Assembly: GCA_028278625.1 (NCBI GenBank)
Contig: JANQDY010000076.1
Location: 1-59,807 of the forward strand
Length of the DNA: 59,807 nucleotides
Direction of reading: 5' to 3'
DNA from: Thermodesulfobacteriota bacterium
Lineage (GTDB): Bacteria > Desulfobacterota > DSM-4660 > Desulfatiglandales > Desulfatiglandaceae
In this document: positions 23,644 to 32,669 of the stretch, one piece after another
How positions within the stretch are numbered: position 1 is the first letter of the stretch
How the letters are laid out: each line of letters starts with the position of its first letter
Translations under genes and position numbers: made by a program
Notes under the pieces: model-generated
What the model saw: the letters and a program-made list of their open reading frames with translations, nothing else
What the model was told of the DNA's origin: nothing
Database searches by the model: none

Positions 23644-24681
23644 TCAGAATTCGATGCCCTTTCTGGCTTTGATACCCATTTTATAGGGGTGCTTAACCTC
23701 TTTCATCTCAACGGCTTTGGAAGCGGCCGTTATCACCTCGGGATGGGCGTACCGGCCTCCCAGAATCAGATGGAGTTCCTCGGGCATCTTCTGGATTAGA
23801 TCCACCACCTCGTAGGGAAAAATAAAACCGTAATTGACGGCGATGTTGATCTCATCCAGCACCACCAGACCATATCGTCCGGACATCACAAGCTTCTTGG
23901 CCACTTGCCAGGCCTCTCTTGCCGCTATTCGATGATTGGGGTCCCCATCGGGATTCTGTTTTTTCACGAGCCCCTTACCCATTGACTGAATCTGCATTCC
24001 GGTTACGTTTCGGACGGCCAGGGTCTCCCCATAAAGCCGGGGGCTCTTGATGATCTGAAGCATGAATGCGGGGACGCCCGTGCCGCTCATCATGAGTGCT
24101 TTGCCCAGGCAGTAGGTGGTCTTCCCTTTACCTTTCCCGGTTACCACCTGCACGTCGGTTCCCTGTGCATTTAGTGTCTCCCTGTGGATTACCATCTCGG
24201 TTACAAGATGGGCCTTTTCGAGGATCGCTTCCTCTCCAATGTCAGGCCCCGTGAGAATCAGTTCCACGTGAGTCGCCTTCTCGGCGATCAGTTCCTCGAT
24301 TTCCGCTATGGAGATCAATCCCTTTGAGACCAGATCGAGAATACCGTCCAGGATCACGAGATCGTATTCGCCCGATCGCGCCATCTGGGCGGCATTTTGA
24401 AACGCCGTAGCGGCAGCGGATCTGTCGGCTTGAGCATTTTCTTTAGCCCCTTGCAGGAAGGAGGTGTCGATTGCCAAATTGGGAAAAAGAGACCGCACGG
24501 CCGCCGACTCACCCTCTTCAAAACCGTGGTGCGTATAACGGGCAATGAACGAGCGAAGCCCGTAGCCCGAGGCCCGAAGGGCCAGCCCGTAGGGCGCAAA
24601 GTTGGTTTTTCCATTGGGATTGAGATAGACCTGCACCAAACCGGTTTTTTGATTTTCAGATGCCTTTTTGTCCGTTTTCAT
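23644..24681 (-). CDS. Tandem-domain CobO/BtuR-like adenosyltransferase with a degenerate first P-loop
   Basis: A 345-residue protein if started at 24681 (MKTDKKASEN), 16 bases after moeA. It contains two CobO-like (cob(I)yrinate adenosyltransferase) domains in a row. Domain 2 has an intact P-loop GKGKGKTT (about 182-189), the acidic VVLDEINIAVNYG, and the CobO ending VKHPYKMGIKARKGIEF. Domain 1 has the same fold markers (LVILDGILDLV, ILEKAHLVTEM) but its P-loop is altered to NPNGKTNFA and the Asp-Glu pair is lost, so it probably cannot bind ATP. CobO is normally about 200 residues and homodimeric; here one polypeptide may form a pseudodimer with one active site. A role in corrinoid adenosylation or another nucleotide-dependent step is inferred. 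Confidence 0.8.
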   Translation of the reverse strand: MKTDKKASENQKTGLVQVYLNPNGKTNFAPYGLALRASGYGLRSFIARYTHHGFEEGESAAVRSLFPNLAIDTSFLQGAKENAQADRSAAATAFQNAAQMARSGEYDLVILDGILDLVSKGLISIAEIEELIAEKATHVELILTGPDIGEEAILEKAHLVTEMVIHRETLNAQGTDVQVVTGKGKGKTTYCLGKALMMSGTGVPAFMLQIIKSPRLYGETLAVRNVTGMQIQSMGKGLVKKQNPDGDPNHRIAAREAWQVAKKLVMSGRYGLVVLDEINIAVNYGFIFPYEVVDLIQKMPEELHLILGGRYAHPEVITAASKAVEMKEVKHPYKMGIKARKGIEF

Positions 24682-24697
24682 AATCGGTTCCGATATC

Positions 24698-25912
24698 CTA
24701 AAAAAGCACTTGAATCTCAATGCGATTGCCGGCATCCAACCGATGGACCCCTTCGGGAACCCGGATCAGGGCCTGGGCAAGGGCCTGAGATAGAATTCTG
24801 CTTTTAAGTCTGTGCGGCACGGCCCACCACTCATTTTCCCTTTTTTCGAGGGATGCCTGAAAGAACTGGGTCCATGTAACGTCCCCTTTTACCGCTTCCG
24901 ACAGCCGGGCCTTTCGGATTTTAAAAGGCGGACTCCCCTTCCCCGCCATTTTGAGGAGCCCCGGCAGGGCGATCTGGAGAAACGCCATCTCATTTGATGG
25001 GGGGCCTCCGGGAAGGCAAAATATCGGTTTTCGATCCAGAATTCCCAATGCCACCGCTTTTCCCGGGCCAATCCGAACCCGGTGGAAAAGCATTTCCCAA
25101 CCCATTTCATCCAGAACCCCGGTGGTAAAATCCCGCTCGCTTTTCCATACCCCGCCGCTGGTCAGAAGCGCGTCATTATTCATGAGGAGCCGTTGAAAGG
25201 TGTTCTTCAATTCAACGGGGTGGTCCCGGACCACGGCCGTCTCCCCCTTCATGCCGAAATGGCGCAGCCATGCGTAAAGGGTAACGATGTTGCTTGAGTA
25301 TAACTGACCGGGCCGAAGGGGCTTTCCGGGGGCAACCACCTCATCACCGGTGGCGACCACGGCGACCCGGGGAAAGGGATATACCCTGATACGATCAAGC
25401 CCGCCGGCAGCCAAAAGGCCGGTCAGCGCAGGGGTCAGGACCTCCCCTCGGCTTGTGATGAGGCCCCCCTTTGCCACGTCGCTCCCCTGGAAAAGGATAT
25501 TGCAGCCGGCGGGCGCATCCCGATAACAAATCACTCGGTCGCCTTTGCGCTCGGTGAATTCAACGGACACAACCGCGTCGGCGCCTTCAGGGATCATGGC
25601 ACCCGTCAACACGTAAACCGCCATCCCGGCTTGCACGGTCGCCTCGGCGGCACCCCCGGCAGCCAGTGATCCGGATACCCTGAGCGAAATGCCGTGATCA
25701 CGGGACGCCTCGGCAATATCCGATGACACCACCGCATATCCGTCCCGCAGGGAGGAAGTGGCGGATGGACAATCCACCCTGGCATTTAAATCCTCCGCAG
25801 CCGCATGACCACAGGTCTCATGCACGGGCATTGACACCGGTTCAAGGGGTTTGATGGCCTCAAAGGTAAGCTTCAGCGCCTCTTCCAGGCCGATGTCGTA
25901 ATTTCGTGGCAT
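24698..25912 (-). CDS. moeA: MoeA, molybdopterin molybdotransferase
   Basis: A 404-residue protein started at 25912, where the ATG follows the nitrilase stop by one base (TGA T ATG). MoeA inserts molybdate (or tungstate) into adenylylated molybdopterin. Visible motifs are SLRDGYAVVSSD near residue 60, VLTGAMIPEGADAVV, the MoCF-binding segment VAVVATGDEVVAPG, LLTSGGVWKSERD and FCLPGGPPSNEM. One difference is SGGVWKSERD where many MoeA have SGGVS-x-G-x-x-D. That change, and a PSNEM in place of PVSA, mark it as a divergent MoeA-like protein, perhaps a paralogue with a different job. Confidence 0.8.
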   Translation of the reverse strand: MPRNYDIGLEEALKLTFEAIKPLEPVSMPVHETCGHAAAEDLNARVDCPSATSSLRDGYAVVSSDIAEASRDHGISLRVSGSLAAGGAAEATVQAGMAVYVLTGAMIPEGADAVVSVEFTERKGDRVICYRDAPAGCNILFQGSDVAKGGLITSRGEVLTPALTGLLAAGGLDRIRVYPFPRVAVVATGDEVVAPGKPLRPGQLYSSNIVTLYAWLRHFGMKGETAVVRDHPVELKNTFQRLLMNNDALLTSGGVWKSERDFTTGVLDEMGWEMLFHRVRIGPGKAVALGILDRKPIFCLPGGPPSNEMAFLQIALPGLLKMAGKGSPPFKIRKARLSEAVKGDVTWTQFFQASLEKRENEWWAVPHRLKSRILSQALAQALIRVPEGVHRLDAGNRIEIQVLF

Positions 25913-25913
25913 A

Positions 25914-26702
25914 TCAATCTTCCTTTGCGGGGGAAAAGAAAACCCGGTCTTTGAGGGCGGGAAATTCGTCCCGCACCGCTTTAATACGCCCCGGATCGAT
26001 CTCTGCTGAAACAAAGGAAGCACCTTCACCCCCTTCGGCCAGCACTTCCCCACCGGGATCCACCATCATGCTGTGACCGGCAAAGGGCTTACCAGCGCTT
26101 TCACCTGCGCAATTGCAGGAAAACAGAAACGAAAGGTTTTCATGGGCCCTGGCCCGATTGAAGAGACGCCAGGCATCCAGCCGGGCCATGGGCCAGGCGG
26201 AGGTCACCAGAAAAATGGCAGCGCCCTGATCCACCATGCACCGATAAAGCTCCGGAAAACGCAAATCATAGCAGGTGGTGATCCCGGCTTTGCCCCAGGG
26301 CAGATCAACCACCACCGGTTCCTTGCCCGCGGTCAGCAGCTTCTGCTCTTGGGACAGGTATCCGAAAAGATGCACTTTTCGGTATTGGGCCAGAATCCCG
26401 CCATCGGGTCCCAGAAGAACTGCCGCATTGAACAAATGATCCCCGTCCCGAAGCACCAGGCTCCCCATAAGCATGTGAATTTCCATATCCCTGGCCTTCT
26501 CCCTTAAAGCGGACACAACGGGTCCATCAATGGGTTCGCTGTCACTCTCATATCGATCAAAGGAAAAAAAGCCGCAGGGCCACAATTCCGGCAAAAGGAT
26601 TAAATCGCTCTTCGGGGCCTGGTCCAGAAGCCCCAGCACCGCTTCAACAGTCTCTTTCTTGGGCCTGTCCTTCATCTCCATCTGAACGCTGGTTACTCGC
26701 AT
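25914..26702 (-). CDS. Carbon-nitrogen hydrolase (nitrilase superfamily amidase)
   Basis: A 262-residue protein of typical length. The catalytic triad is visible: Glu in ILLPELWPCGFF (about 41), Lys in QYRKVHLFG (about 108) and Cys in GITTCYDLRFPELYR (about 144). It hydrolyses a C-N bond, most likely an omega-amide or carbamoyl compound, but the branch cannot be told by eye. It is the first gene of the group nitrilase-moeA-CobO2-flavoprotein with one to sixty bases between genes, so a common transcript is likely. The gap 26703-26869 upstream is shared with the divergent hisHF gene. Confidence 0.83.
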   Translation of the reverse strand: MRVTSVQMEMKDRPKKETVEAVLGLLDQAPKSDLILLPELWPCGFFSFDRYESDSEPIDGPVVSALREKARDMEIHMLMGSLVLRDGDHLFNAAVLLGPDGGILAQYRKVHLFGYLSQEQKLLTAGKEPVVVDLPWGKAGITTCYDLRFPELYRCMVDQGAAIFLVTSAWPMARLDAWRLFNRARAHENLSFLFSCNCAGESAGKPFAGHSMMVDPGGEVLAEGGEGASFVSAEIDPGRIKAVRDEFPALKDRVFFSPAKED

Positions 26703-26869
26703 ACCTGAGTCTTCCTTTCAATGAACCATCCTAACGGAAAAACTACCGTCTCCATTTCACTGGAACTTTACATTCGTGACTGCATTTTGTATAAACCAAA
26801 ACCCTTTGAATAAGCAACCCTGCATATTGGCGGAATTAAAGGGTACAGTGCATTTTTAAGGATATACCC

Positions 26870-28441
26870 ATGATTACATTGCTCGATTACGGCGCGGGAA
26901 ACGTCCGGAGCGTCATTAACGCCATTGAAAGTCTTGGTGAAACGGTCAGACCCGTTAAGACCGGAGAGGATATCCAGAAAGCGGAAAAACTGGTCTTTCC
27001 GGGAGTGGGCGCCTTTGGGAACATGATGGAAATTTTACATCGAAAGGGTTTTGTTGAACCGCTGAAGGCGTATCTCACCGAAGATCGTCCTTTCCTGGGC
27101 ATCTGTCTGGGACTCCAGGCACTCTTTGAAAAAAGCGAAGAAGCCCCTGAAATGTCAGGACTGGGATTCATAAAGGGGAGGGTGAAACGCTTTTCCATTG
27201 ATCTTTCCATCCCCCATATCGGCTGGAACGGCCTCAGCATGAAACAGCCGTCCAGGCTCTTTGACGGCCTTTTGGGGAATGAAAAATTCTATTTCGTCCA
27301 TTCCTACCACGTCAGCCCTAAGACCGATGAAGTGGTCCTTGCAACCACCGACTACGGTTATTCCTTTGTGAGCGCCGTTCAGAAAGGGAACATCGCCGCC
27401 ACCCAGTTTCATCCGGAAAAAAGCGGCGCATCGGGTCTTCGTCTGCTGGAAAATTTTCTGAAAAGTGAGAGCCCCTTGACCATGCCTCCCAAGATATCGA
27501 CCCGGACACGCTTGGCCAAACGGATCATCGCCTGCCTGGATGTTCGCACCAATGATTCAGGGGACCTGGTGGTGACCAAGGGTGACCAGTACGACGTCAG
27601 GGAAAAGGGGAATGTTCGAAACTTGGGCAAACCGGTGGATCTGGCCCGGCGCTACTACCAGGAAGGCGCCGATGAGATAACCTTTTTGAATATCACCGGA
27701 TTCAGGGATTTCCCGCTGGAAGACATGCCCATGCTGGAAGTGCTCAGGCGAACATCCGAGAATGTCTTCGTGCCTTTAACCATCGGTGGCGGCATCAGGG
27801 ATTACACGGACAAGGATGGTCGAACCTACACCGCCCTTGAGGTGGCCTCAAAGTATTTCAGGTCCGGTGCGGATAAAGTCAGTATCGGCAGTGACGCCGT
27901 GTTGATCGTTCTGGAATATCTCAAAACCGGCATTCAAACCGGCAAAAGCGCCATTGAAGAGATCGCCCGGGTTTACGGAAACCAGGCGGTTGTAATTTCC
28001 GTGGATCCGAGACGGGTCTACGTAAAAAGCCCGGAAGAGGTTTCACACCGGGTCATCGAGACCGAATACCCGGGGCCGGACGGGGAATCTTACTGCTGGT
28101 ACCAGTGCACCATCAAAGGGGGCCGTGAAGGGAGGGACCTGGACGCCATTACCTTTGCACGGATTTGCGAAAAACTGGGAGCCGGTGAAATTCTGCTGAA
28201 TTGCATCGACCGGGACGGAACAAACCTTGGATTTGATCTCGAACTGATCAACGCGGTGAAAAGCGCCGTCACCATTCCGGTGATTGCATCCAGCGGCGCC
28301 GGCTGCGCGGACCACTTCCTGGAAGTCTTCACCAGGACCGGAGCCGAATCGGCCCTGGCGGCGGGCATTCTTCACCGGGAGGAAGTCCCCATAGGGGAGG
28401 TGAAGAGGGCACTTCGGAGGACTGTGGAAATCAGGGATTAG
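26870..28441 (+). CDS. hisHF: Bifunctional imidazole glycerol phosphate synthase (HisH-HisF fusion)
   Basis: A 523-residue protein in which glutamine amidotransferase and cyclase are fused. Residues 1-205 are HisH: nucleophile Cys79 in LGICLGLQALF and the His/Glu pair in ATQFHPEKSG. From about 212 comes HisF: IIACLDVRTND with the general acid Asp, then LTIGGGIRD, and NCIDRDGTN with the second Asp. The cyclase has the insertion DSGDLVVTKGDQYDVREKGN and others that I know from yeast and plant HIS7, not from ordinary bacterial HisF. It makes imidazole glycerol phosphate and AICAR in histidine synthesis. No other his gene is nearby. Its 3' end overlaps the convergent Nudix gene by 11 bases. Confidence 0.92.
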   Translation: MITLLDYGAGNVRSVINAIESLGETVRPVKTGEDIQKAEKLVFPGVGAFGNMMEILHRKGFVEPLKAYLTEDRPFLGICLGLQALFEKSEEAPEMSGLGFIKGRVKRFSIDLSIPHIGWNGLSMKQPSRLFDGLLGNEKFYFVHSYHVSPKTDEVVLATTDYGYSFVSAVQKGNIAATQFHPEKSGASGLRLLENFLKSESPLTMPPKISTRTRLAKRIIACLDVRTNDSGDLVVTKGDQYDVREKGNVRNLGKPVDLARRYYQEGADEITFLNITGFRDFPLEDMPMLEVLRRTSENVFVPLTIGGGIRDYTDKDGRTYTALEVASKYFRSGADKVSIGSDAVLIVLEYLKTGIQTGKSAIEEIARVYGNQAVVISVDPRRVYVKSPEEVSHRVIETEYPGPDGESYCWYQCTIKGGREGRDLDAITFARICEKLGAGEILLNCIDRDGTNLGFDLELINAVKSAVTIPVIASSGAGCADHFLEVFTRTGAESALAAGILHREEVPIGEVKRALRRTVEIRD

Positions 28442-29306
28442 GGCGATGATGGGAACGATTTCCATAATACCCCTCATCGATGGTCCCCGGGACGACTTTC
28501 AGGTGCTCCATGGGCGGTGCCCTAAAACCGAATATCAGGTCCAGAAAGACCATAATCATCCGATAGGTGGCACCCCACAGGACATCAATACCGTCGGTTG
28601 TGTTGTGTCGAAAACAGGGAAATTCTCCATAAGCACCGTTCTTCATGGGTCCTTCTCTCATGTTGAAACGAAGCTTGTAACAGGCGTAATTGTCTTCGTT
28701 TAAGAGTGACCCGAGGGGAATGTGAACGATCTTTTCCACCTCCCGGTTTGTCAAAAAACGCTTCTGGCCTTTTATCCACCCCGCAAAAGGGAAGATCTCC
28801 CGCGGAAACATCACCAGGTGCTCAGGCGGCAAAGGCCCAAGGAACTGAACCCCCAGGGGATTCAGTGCCATCTCCTCCACACACTCCCTGATACCGGTGG
28901 CAAATAAAAGCGCCAGTCGTCTGGCCTGTTCGGGCTTTTCTTTTTCCCACCTTTGCCAGTAGGGCCAGCGGGAGAGCGGAAAAAAAGGAAATTTCATGAG
29001 CTTGGCCAGCTTTTGATCCAGAAGAGGGGAAATGCCACCGCCCGGAAAACAGAGGTCCCCCGGTTGTCTCACGGCTTGCGACCGTTTGTTCAAGACCAGA
29101 CAGGGATTGGGATTGGCGGCGTCTAGCGGGCAATTTCCGCTGAGCAGAAAAAGGACGGCGGACGCGCCGTTGCTGCTGGCCACCCCTTTTGGAAAAAACG
29201 AAGCTTTCATGCTTCGTTCCTGGAGGACTTCCTGAATATGCGCTTTCAAGCGTGAAATATTTTCCAGAAGACTTACATTTTCCATCAAAAGCGCCCCGAT
29301 TGACAT
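28431..29306 (-). CDS. Nudix hydrolase, CoA-pyrophosphatase-like
   Basis: A 291-residue protein if started at 29306 (MSIGALLMENV); ATG at 29285 is equally possible. The region LVLNKRSQAVRQPGDLCFPGG matches the CoA-diphosphatase signature (R-S..HxGQI..PGG) of the NudL group. The Nudix box is spread by an insertion, but its end, GIRECVEEMALNP, keeps the R-E-x-x-E-E metal ligands. Roughly 40 residues between the PGG and the REXXEE are an unusual expansion containing LSRWPYWQRWEKEK. CoA or NADH pyrophosphate cleavage is the expected activity. It overlaps hisHF tail-to-tail and is divergent from the MFS gene at 29387. Confidence 0.75.
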   Translation of the reverse strand: MSIGALLMENVSLLENISRLKAHIQEVLQERSMKASFFPKGVASSNGASAVLFLLSGNCPLDAANPNPCLVLNKRSQAVRQPGDLCFPGGGISPLLDQKLAKLMKFPFFPLSRWPYWQRWEKEKPEQARRLALLFATGIRECVEEMALNPLGVQFLGPLPPEHLVMFPREIFPFAGWIKGQKRFLTNREVEKIVHIPLGSLLNEDNYACYKLRFNMREGPMKNGAYGEFPCFRHNTTDGIDVLWGATYRMIMVFLDLIFGFRAPPMEHLKVVPGTIDEGYYGNRSHHRPNP

Positions 29307-29386
29307 TCTTTCTGAACTTACAGCAATCTCGAAACAGAGACAAGAGGTCAATTTCAGTTGTCTGAGAAAAACACAGGAAATCCCTG

Positions 29387-30844
29387 ATGCCACGCCTCTC
29401 CTACAAATGGCCTTACAAATGGAAGGCCCTGCTTACGGTTGCCATGGGAACCATGATGGCCACCATGGATGCCAGCATCACCATCATCGCTTTTCCCGAA
29501 CTGGGCAGCGTATTTAAGGCAGAGCTCTCAACCGTCATGTGGGTGGCGGTGGCGTATATTCTGGTCAGCAGCAGCCTCATGCTGTTCTTTGGAAAGATCA
29601 GCGATGTCATCGGCAGAACCCGGATTTACATGGCCGGCATGGCGGTCTTTACCATCGGCATGACCGCCTGTGCACTGGCCGGGAGCATTGAGCAGATCAT
29701 CATCTTCCGGATTATTCAAGCCCTGGGCGCTGCCATGTGCATCGCCTGCGGAACCGCCATCGTGACGGAAGCCTTCCCCGCCGGTGAAACCGGAAAAGGT
29801 CTTGGAATGCTCAGCATGTCCGTATCGGCGGGATTTATCTTGGGCCCCATCATCGGCGGTCTTCTATTGGAATGGCTCGACTGGCGGTCCCTTTTTTATG
29901 TGCGGGCTCCCATCGGTGTCTGTACATTCCTGCTGGCAATGGTTCTCTTAAAAAAGGATGTTCCGGGACCCGGAAAAATCAAGCTGGACATCCTGGGGAC
30001 CCTCACCTCTTCCGCCGGATTGTTCTGTCTCACCCTCGGGATGGCCCACATCAGAAATCACGGTCTCGAATCCCCCTTGGTGGTCCTTTTCGGGGCAACC
30101 GGTATTCTCATCCTCTTTTTTTTCGTTCTGGTGGAACGGCGGGCCAAAGACCCCATCGTTGATCTGGCACTTTTCAAAAACCGCACTTTTTCAGGTGCTA
30201 TGGTCTGTCTTCTGCTCTTTTTCCTGGCGGTTCCACCCTACATATTGATCATGCCCTTTTACCTCATGGAAGGGATCAACCTCTCTCCCCTGGAAGCGGG
30301 AACCCTCATGGCCGTTGTCAGCATGACGACCATTGTGACCAGTCCCATATCCGGCACCGTTTCAGACCGCATCGGCCCCAGGTGGCCGTCGATATTCGGC
30401 GCGGCTGCCACCGCCCTGGCTTTTTTCTTCATGCTCGGTTTCGATCTTCAAACAGAGACCGGCACCATTATTTTGATCATGATCCTGCTGGGTCTGGGCG
30501 TGGGGGCGTTTCAGGCACCCAATAACAGCACCATCATGGGGTCCGTGGCACGTGAGCGGCTCGGTTCGGCGTCGGCCCTCATGGCTACGGAGCGGCAGGT
30601 GGGTATTTCTCTCGGGATGGCCATGTCGGGGGCTGTTTTTTCCGCCAGGCGAGCGCTCTACCAGGAAAACCTTGTCCTTAATGGTTTCAGCAATGGGGAA
30701 GCGTTAAAGGCGTCCATCCCGCCAGCCTACCATGAAGTACTTCTGATATCCCTGTTTCTGGCCCTTGGCGCCATGGGCTTTTCTCTTCTGTCCGCGGGAA
30801 AAAAATCAGGCAGTATCAAAACGGAAGTCAATGGCCCGGGATGA
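29387..30844 (+). CDS. MFS multidrug exporter, DHA2 (EmrB/QacA) family
   Basis: A 485-residue membrane protein with about 14 hydrophobic segments, the DHA2 number. Motif A between helices 2 and 3 is present as FFGKISDVIGRTRIYMAG. Motif C of proton-linked exporters is seen in GFILGPIIGGLLLEW on helix 5. The basic cytoplasmic start (RLSYKWPYKWK) fits the inside-positive rule. It has no adjacent membrane-fusion subunit (EmrA) or TetR regulator. The substrate is unknown. The start at 29387 overlaps the longest possible form of the Nudix gene, which supports a later start for that gene. Confidence 0.85.
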   Translation: MPRLSYKWPYKWKALLTVAMGTMMATMDASITIIAFPELGSVFKAELSTVMWVAVAYILVSSSLMLFFGKISDVIGRTRIYMAGMAVFTIGMTACALAGSIEQIIIFRIIQALGAAMCIACGTAIVTEAFPAGETGKGLGMLSMSVSAGFILGPIIGGLLLEWLDWRSLFYVRAPIGVCTFLLAMVLLKKDVPGPGKIKLDILGTLTSSAGLFCLTLGMAHIRNHGLESPLVVLFGATGILILFFFVLVERRAKDPIVDLALFKNRTFSGAMVCLLLFFLAVPPYILIMPFYLMEGINLSPLEAGTLMAVVSMTTIVTSPISGTVSDRIGPRWPSIFGAAATALAFFFMLGFDLQTETGTIILIMILLGLGVGAFQAPNNSTIMGSVARERLGSASALMATERQVGISLGMAMSGAVFSARRALYQENLVLNGFSNGEALKASIPPAYHEVLLISLFLALGAMGFSLLSAGKKSGSIKTEVNGPG

Positions 30845-30857
30845 TCAACGCCTTTTA

Positions 30858-31862
30858 TCATAAGGCCCACTTGAGTAGGGAAGCACCCCAGGTCAGCCCG
30901 GCCCCAAAACTCACCAGGAGAACATTAGCGCCGATTCTCAGCCGCCCTTCACGGTTGGCTTCGTCCATGGCGATGGGAATGGATGCGGAAGAGGTGTTAC
31001 CGTACCGCTGAATATTGGTGTAGACCTTATCCATGGAAATTTTCAGGTTCTTGGCCGTGGCCTGGATAATGCGAAGATTGGCCTGATGGGGAATCAGGTG
31101 ATCCACATCCGTTTCTTTCATGACGTTATGGGTCAACGCCTCCCTGGCAATGCCGGTCAGACAATTGATGGCCCGTTTGAAAAGACGGTTTCCCTCCATT
31201 CGAAGGTGAAAGGATTTCTGATCAATGCAGCTCAAGACTTCAGGGAGCTTCAGGTTTCCTTCGGACGAGTAGAGAAGGTTTCCGAGACTCCCATCGGATT
31301 TCAAATGGGTGGACAGTATGCCGGCGCCATCCCCATTTTCCGCCGTCAATACCACCGCACCCGCACCATCGCCCAAAAGCACGCAGGTGCCGCGGTCTTC
31401 CCAGTTTACAATGCTACTCAGCCGTTCAACCCCCAGAACAAGGGCTGTTTTACAGGTGCCGCATTGAATGGCGTTGTTGGCCACGGAAAGGGCATAGAGA
31501 AATCCGGAACATCCGGCCGAAACATCGAAAGCGGCCGCATTTCCGGCTTCCAGTGCCTCCTGCACCATACAGGCCGCAGAAGGGAACTGTCGATCCGCCG
31601 TAACCGTTCCCGCAACGATCATGTCGAGTTTGTCGGGCGTGATTCCGGCCATATCCAGGGCTTTTTTTGCTGCCCGGGTTCCCAGGTCCGTCGTGGTTTC
31701 ATTGAGATCTTTGGATGAGATCCGCCGTTCCTTGATTCCGCTCCTGCGGACGATCCATTCATTATTGGTATCCACGATCCCTTCAAGGTCCACATTGGAC
31801 AATATCTTCTTGGGCGCCGTGGAACCGGTTCCGATGATTCTTCCTTTCGGTATACCCGCCAT
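30858..31862 (-). CDS. fabH: 3-oxoacyl-ACP synthase III (KASIII, FabH-like)
   Basis: A 334-residue protein started at 31862 (MAGIPKGRIIGTGS), discarding seven codons. The catalytic triad is intact: Cys in DVSAGCSGFLYA, His in HLIPHQANLRII and Asn in RYGNTSSASIP. WIVRRSGIKERR is the CoA-phosphate binding site. It condenses an acyl-CoA starter with malonyl-ACP at the beginning of fatty acid synthesis. There is no fab cluster around it, so it may be a second FabH or one for a special starter. It converges with the MFS gene, 13 bases apart. Confidence 0.9.
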   Translation of the reverse strand: MAGIPKGRIIGTGSTAPKKILSNVDLEGIVDTNNEWIVRRSGIKERRISSKDLNETTTDLGTRAAKKALDMAGITPDKLDMIVAGTVTADRQFPSAACMVQEALEAGNAAAFDVSAGCSGFLYALSVANNAIQCGTCKTALVLGVERLSSIVNWEDRGTCVLLGDGAGAVVLTAENGDGAGILSTHLKSDGSLGNLLYSSEGNLKLPEVLSCIDQKSFHLRMEGNRLFKRAINCLTGIAREALTHNVMKETDVDHLIPHQANLRIIQATAKNLKISMDKVYTNIQRYGNTSSASIPIAMDEANREGRLRIGANVLLVSFGAGLTWGASLLKWAL

Positions 31863-32298
31863 CTTAGTTACGTCCTTCCACACATTTTTCGACGATCGTT
31901 TTTCAGGAATTGCTTTTTCCGCGCGTTTCCGGAAGGTTTCAGGAAAAACCCAAATACAGGGGCGAAAAGAAGGTGGGATTCTTTTTCCTTACACTTTGAC
32001 CATCGTACCGGCAAAAAGATGGTCAAGCATTCACTCTGGCGATGAACACACAGGTAAGATGCAACATCCAAGCAACTTCACCCTGATAATTTTTTCTTGC
32101 TTGTAACATTTAATGACGCGACTGTGTTATGTCAAGAGAAAAGTCGTCAAGGCCATGGTTGGCGATTTTCTGCTTTACAGTTGATATTGAAGAGGGTATG
32201 GCTGTTTGAGTATTTTGATTCCAGAATTGAAGCTGAGCGATTTGGATTGTGGAAGAACACCGTTTTTACACGACACCCTCAAACAGAAGGAGACTGAA
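31863..32298. other. Intergenic region between fabH and the NIPSNAP gene
   Basis: About 435 bases. It holds the divergent starts of fabH (minus) and the NIPSNAP gene (plus). I found no convincing reading frame, RNA gene or terminator, and the candidate -35/-10 pairs are weak. Confidence 0.35.
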
Positions 32299-32619
32299 AT
32301 GGTTTTTGAACTTCGACAGTACCGGATAAAGAACGGAAAAATGGAACAGTGGGTCAAGCTGATGGAGGAGCAGATCATCCCCTTTCAGATGTCAAAAGGG
32401 GTTGTGGTGGTCGGCAGCTTTGTGGGCCGGGAAGAGGACGACCTGTATGTATGGATCCGCCGTTTTGAAAACGCGTCGGAACGGGAAAGACTGTATGAAG
32501 AAGTCTATGAAAGTGAGACCTGGCAAAATGCCATTAAGCCTCAAGTAGACCAGATGCTTATCCGCGAAACAATCATCAACACACTGCTTGAACCGACCCC
32601 CAAATCGGTTATTCGATAA
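32299..32619 (+). CDS. NIPSNAP-family protein
   Basis: A 106-residue protein, started at 32299 because AAGGAG lies seven bases upstream; the frame is open 31 codons earlier but without a site. The opening [20 protein letters not shown] is the standard NIPSNAP (ferredoxin-like alpha-beta barrel) start, followed by VVGSFVG and [17 protein letters not shown]. Such proteins occur alone in bacteria as small dimeric barrels with no settled function. It precedes the glutamate dehydrogenase gene by 50 bases on the same strand and may share its transcript. Confidence 0.82.
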   Translation: MVFELRQYRIKNGKMEQWVKLMEEQIIPFQMSKGVVVVGSFVGREEDDLYVWIRRFENASERERLYEEVYESETWQNAIKPQVDQMLIRETIINTLLEPTPKSVIR

Positions 32620-32669
32620 TAGATCTTCAAAATCGGTTGCCAATATCATTGAATCATAAGGAGCAGATC

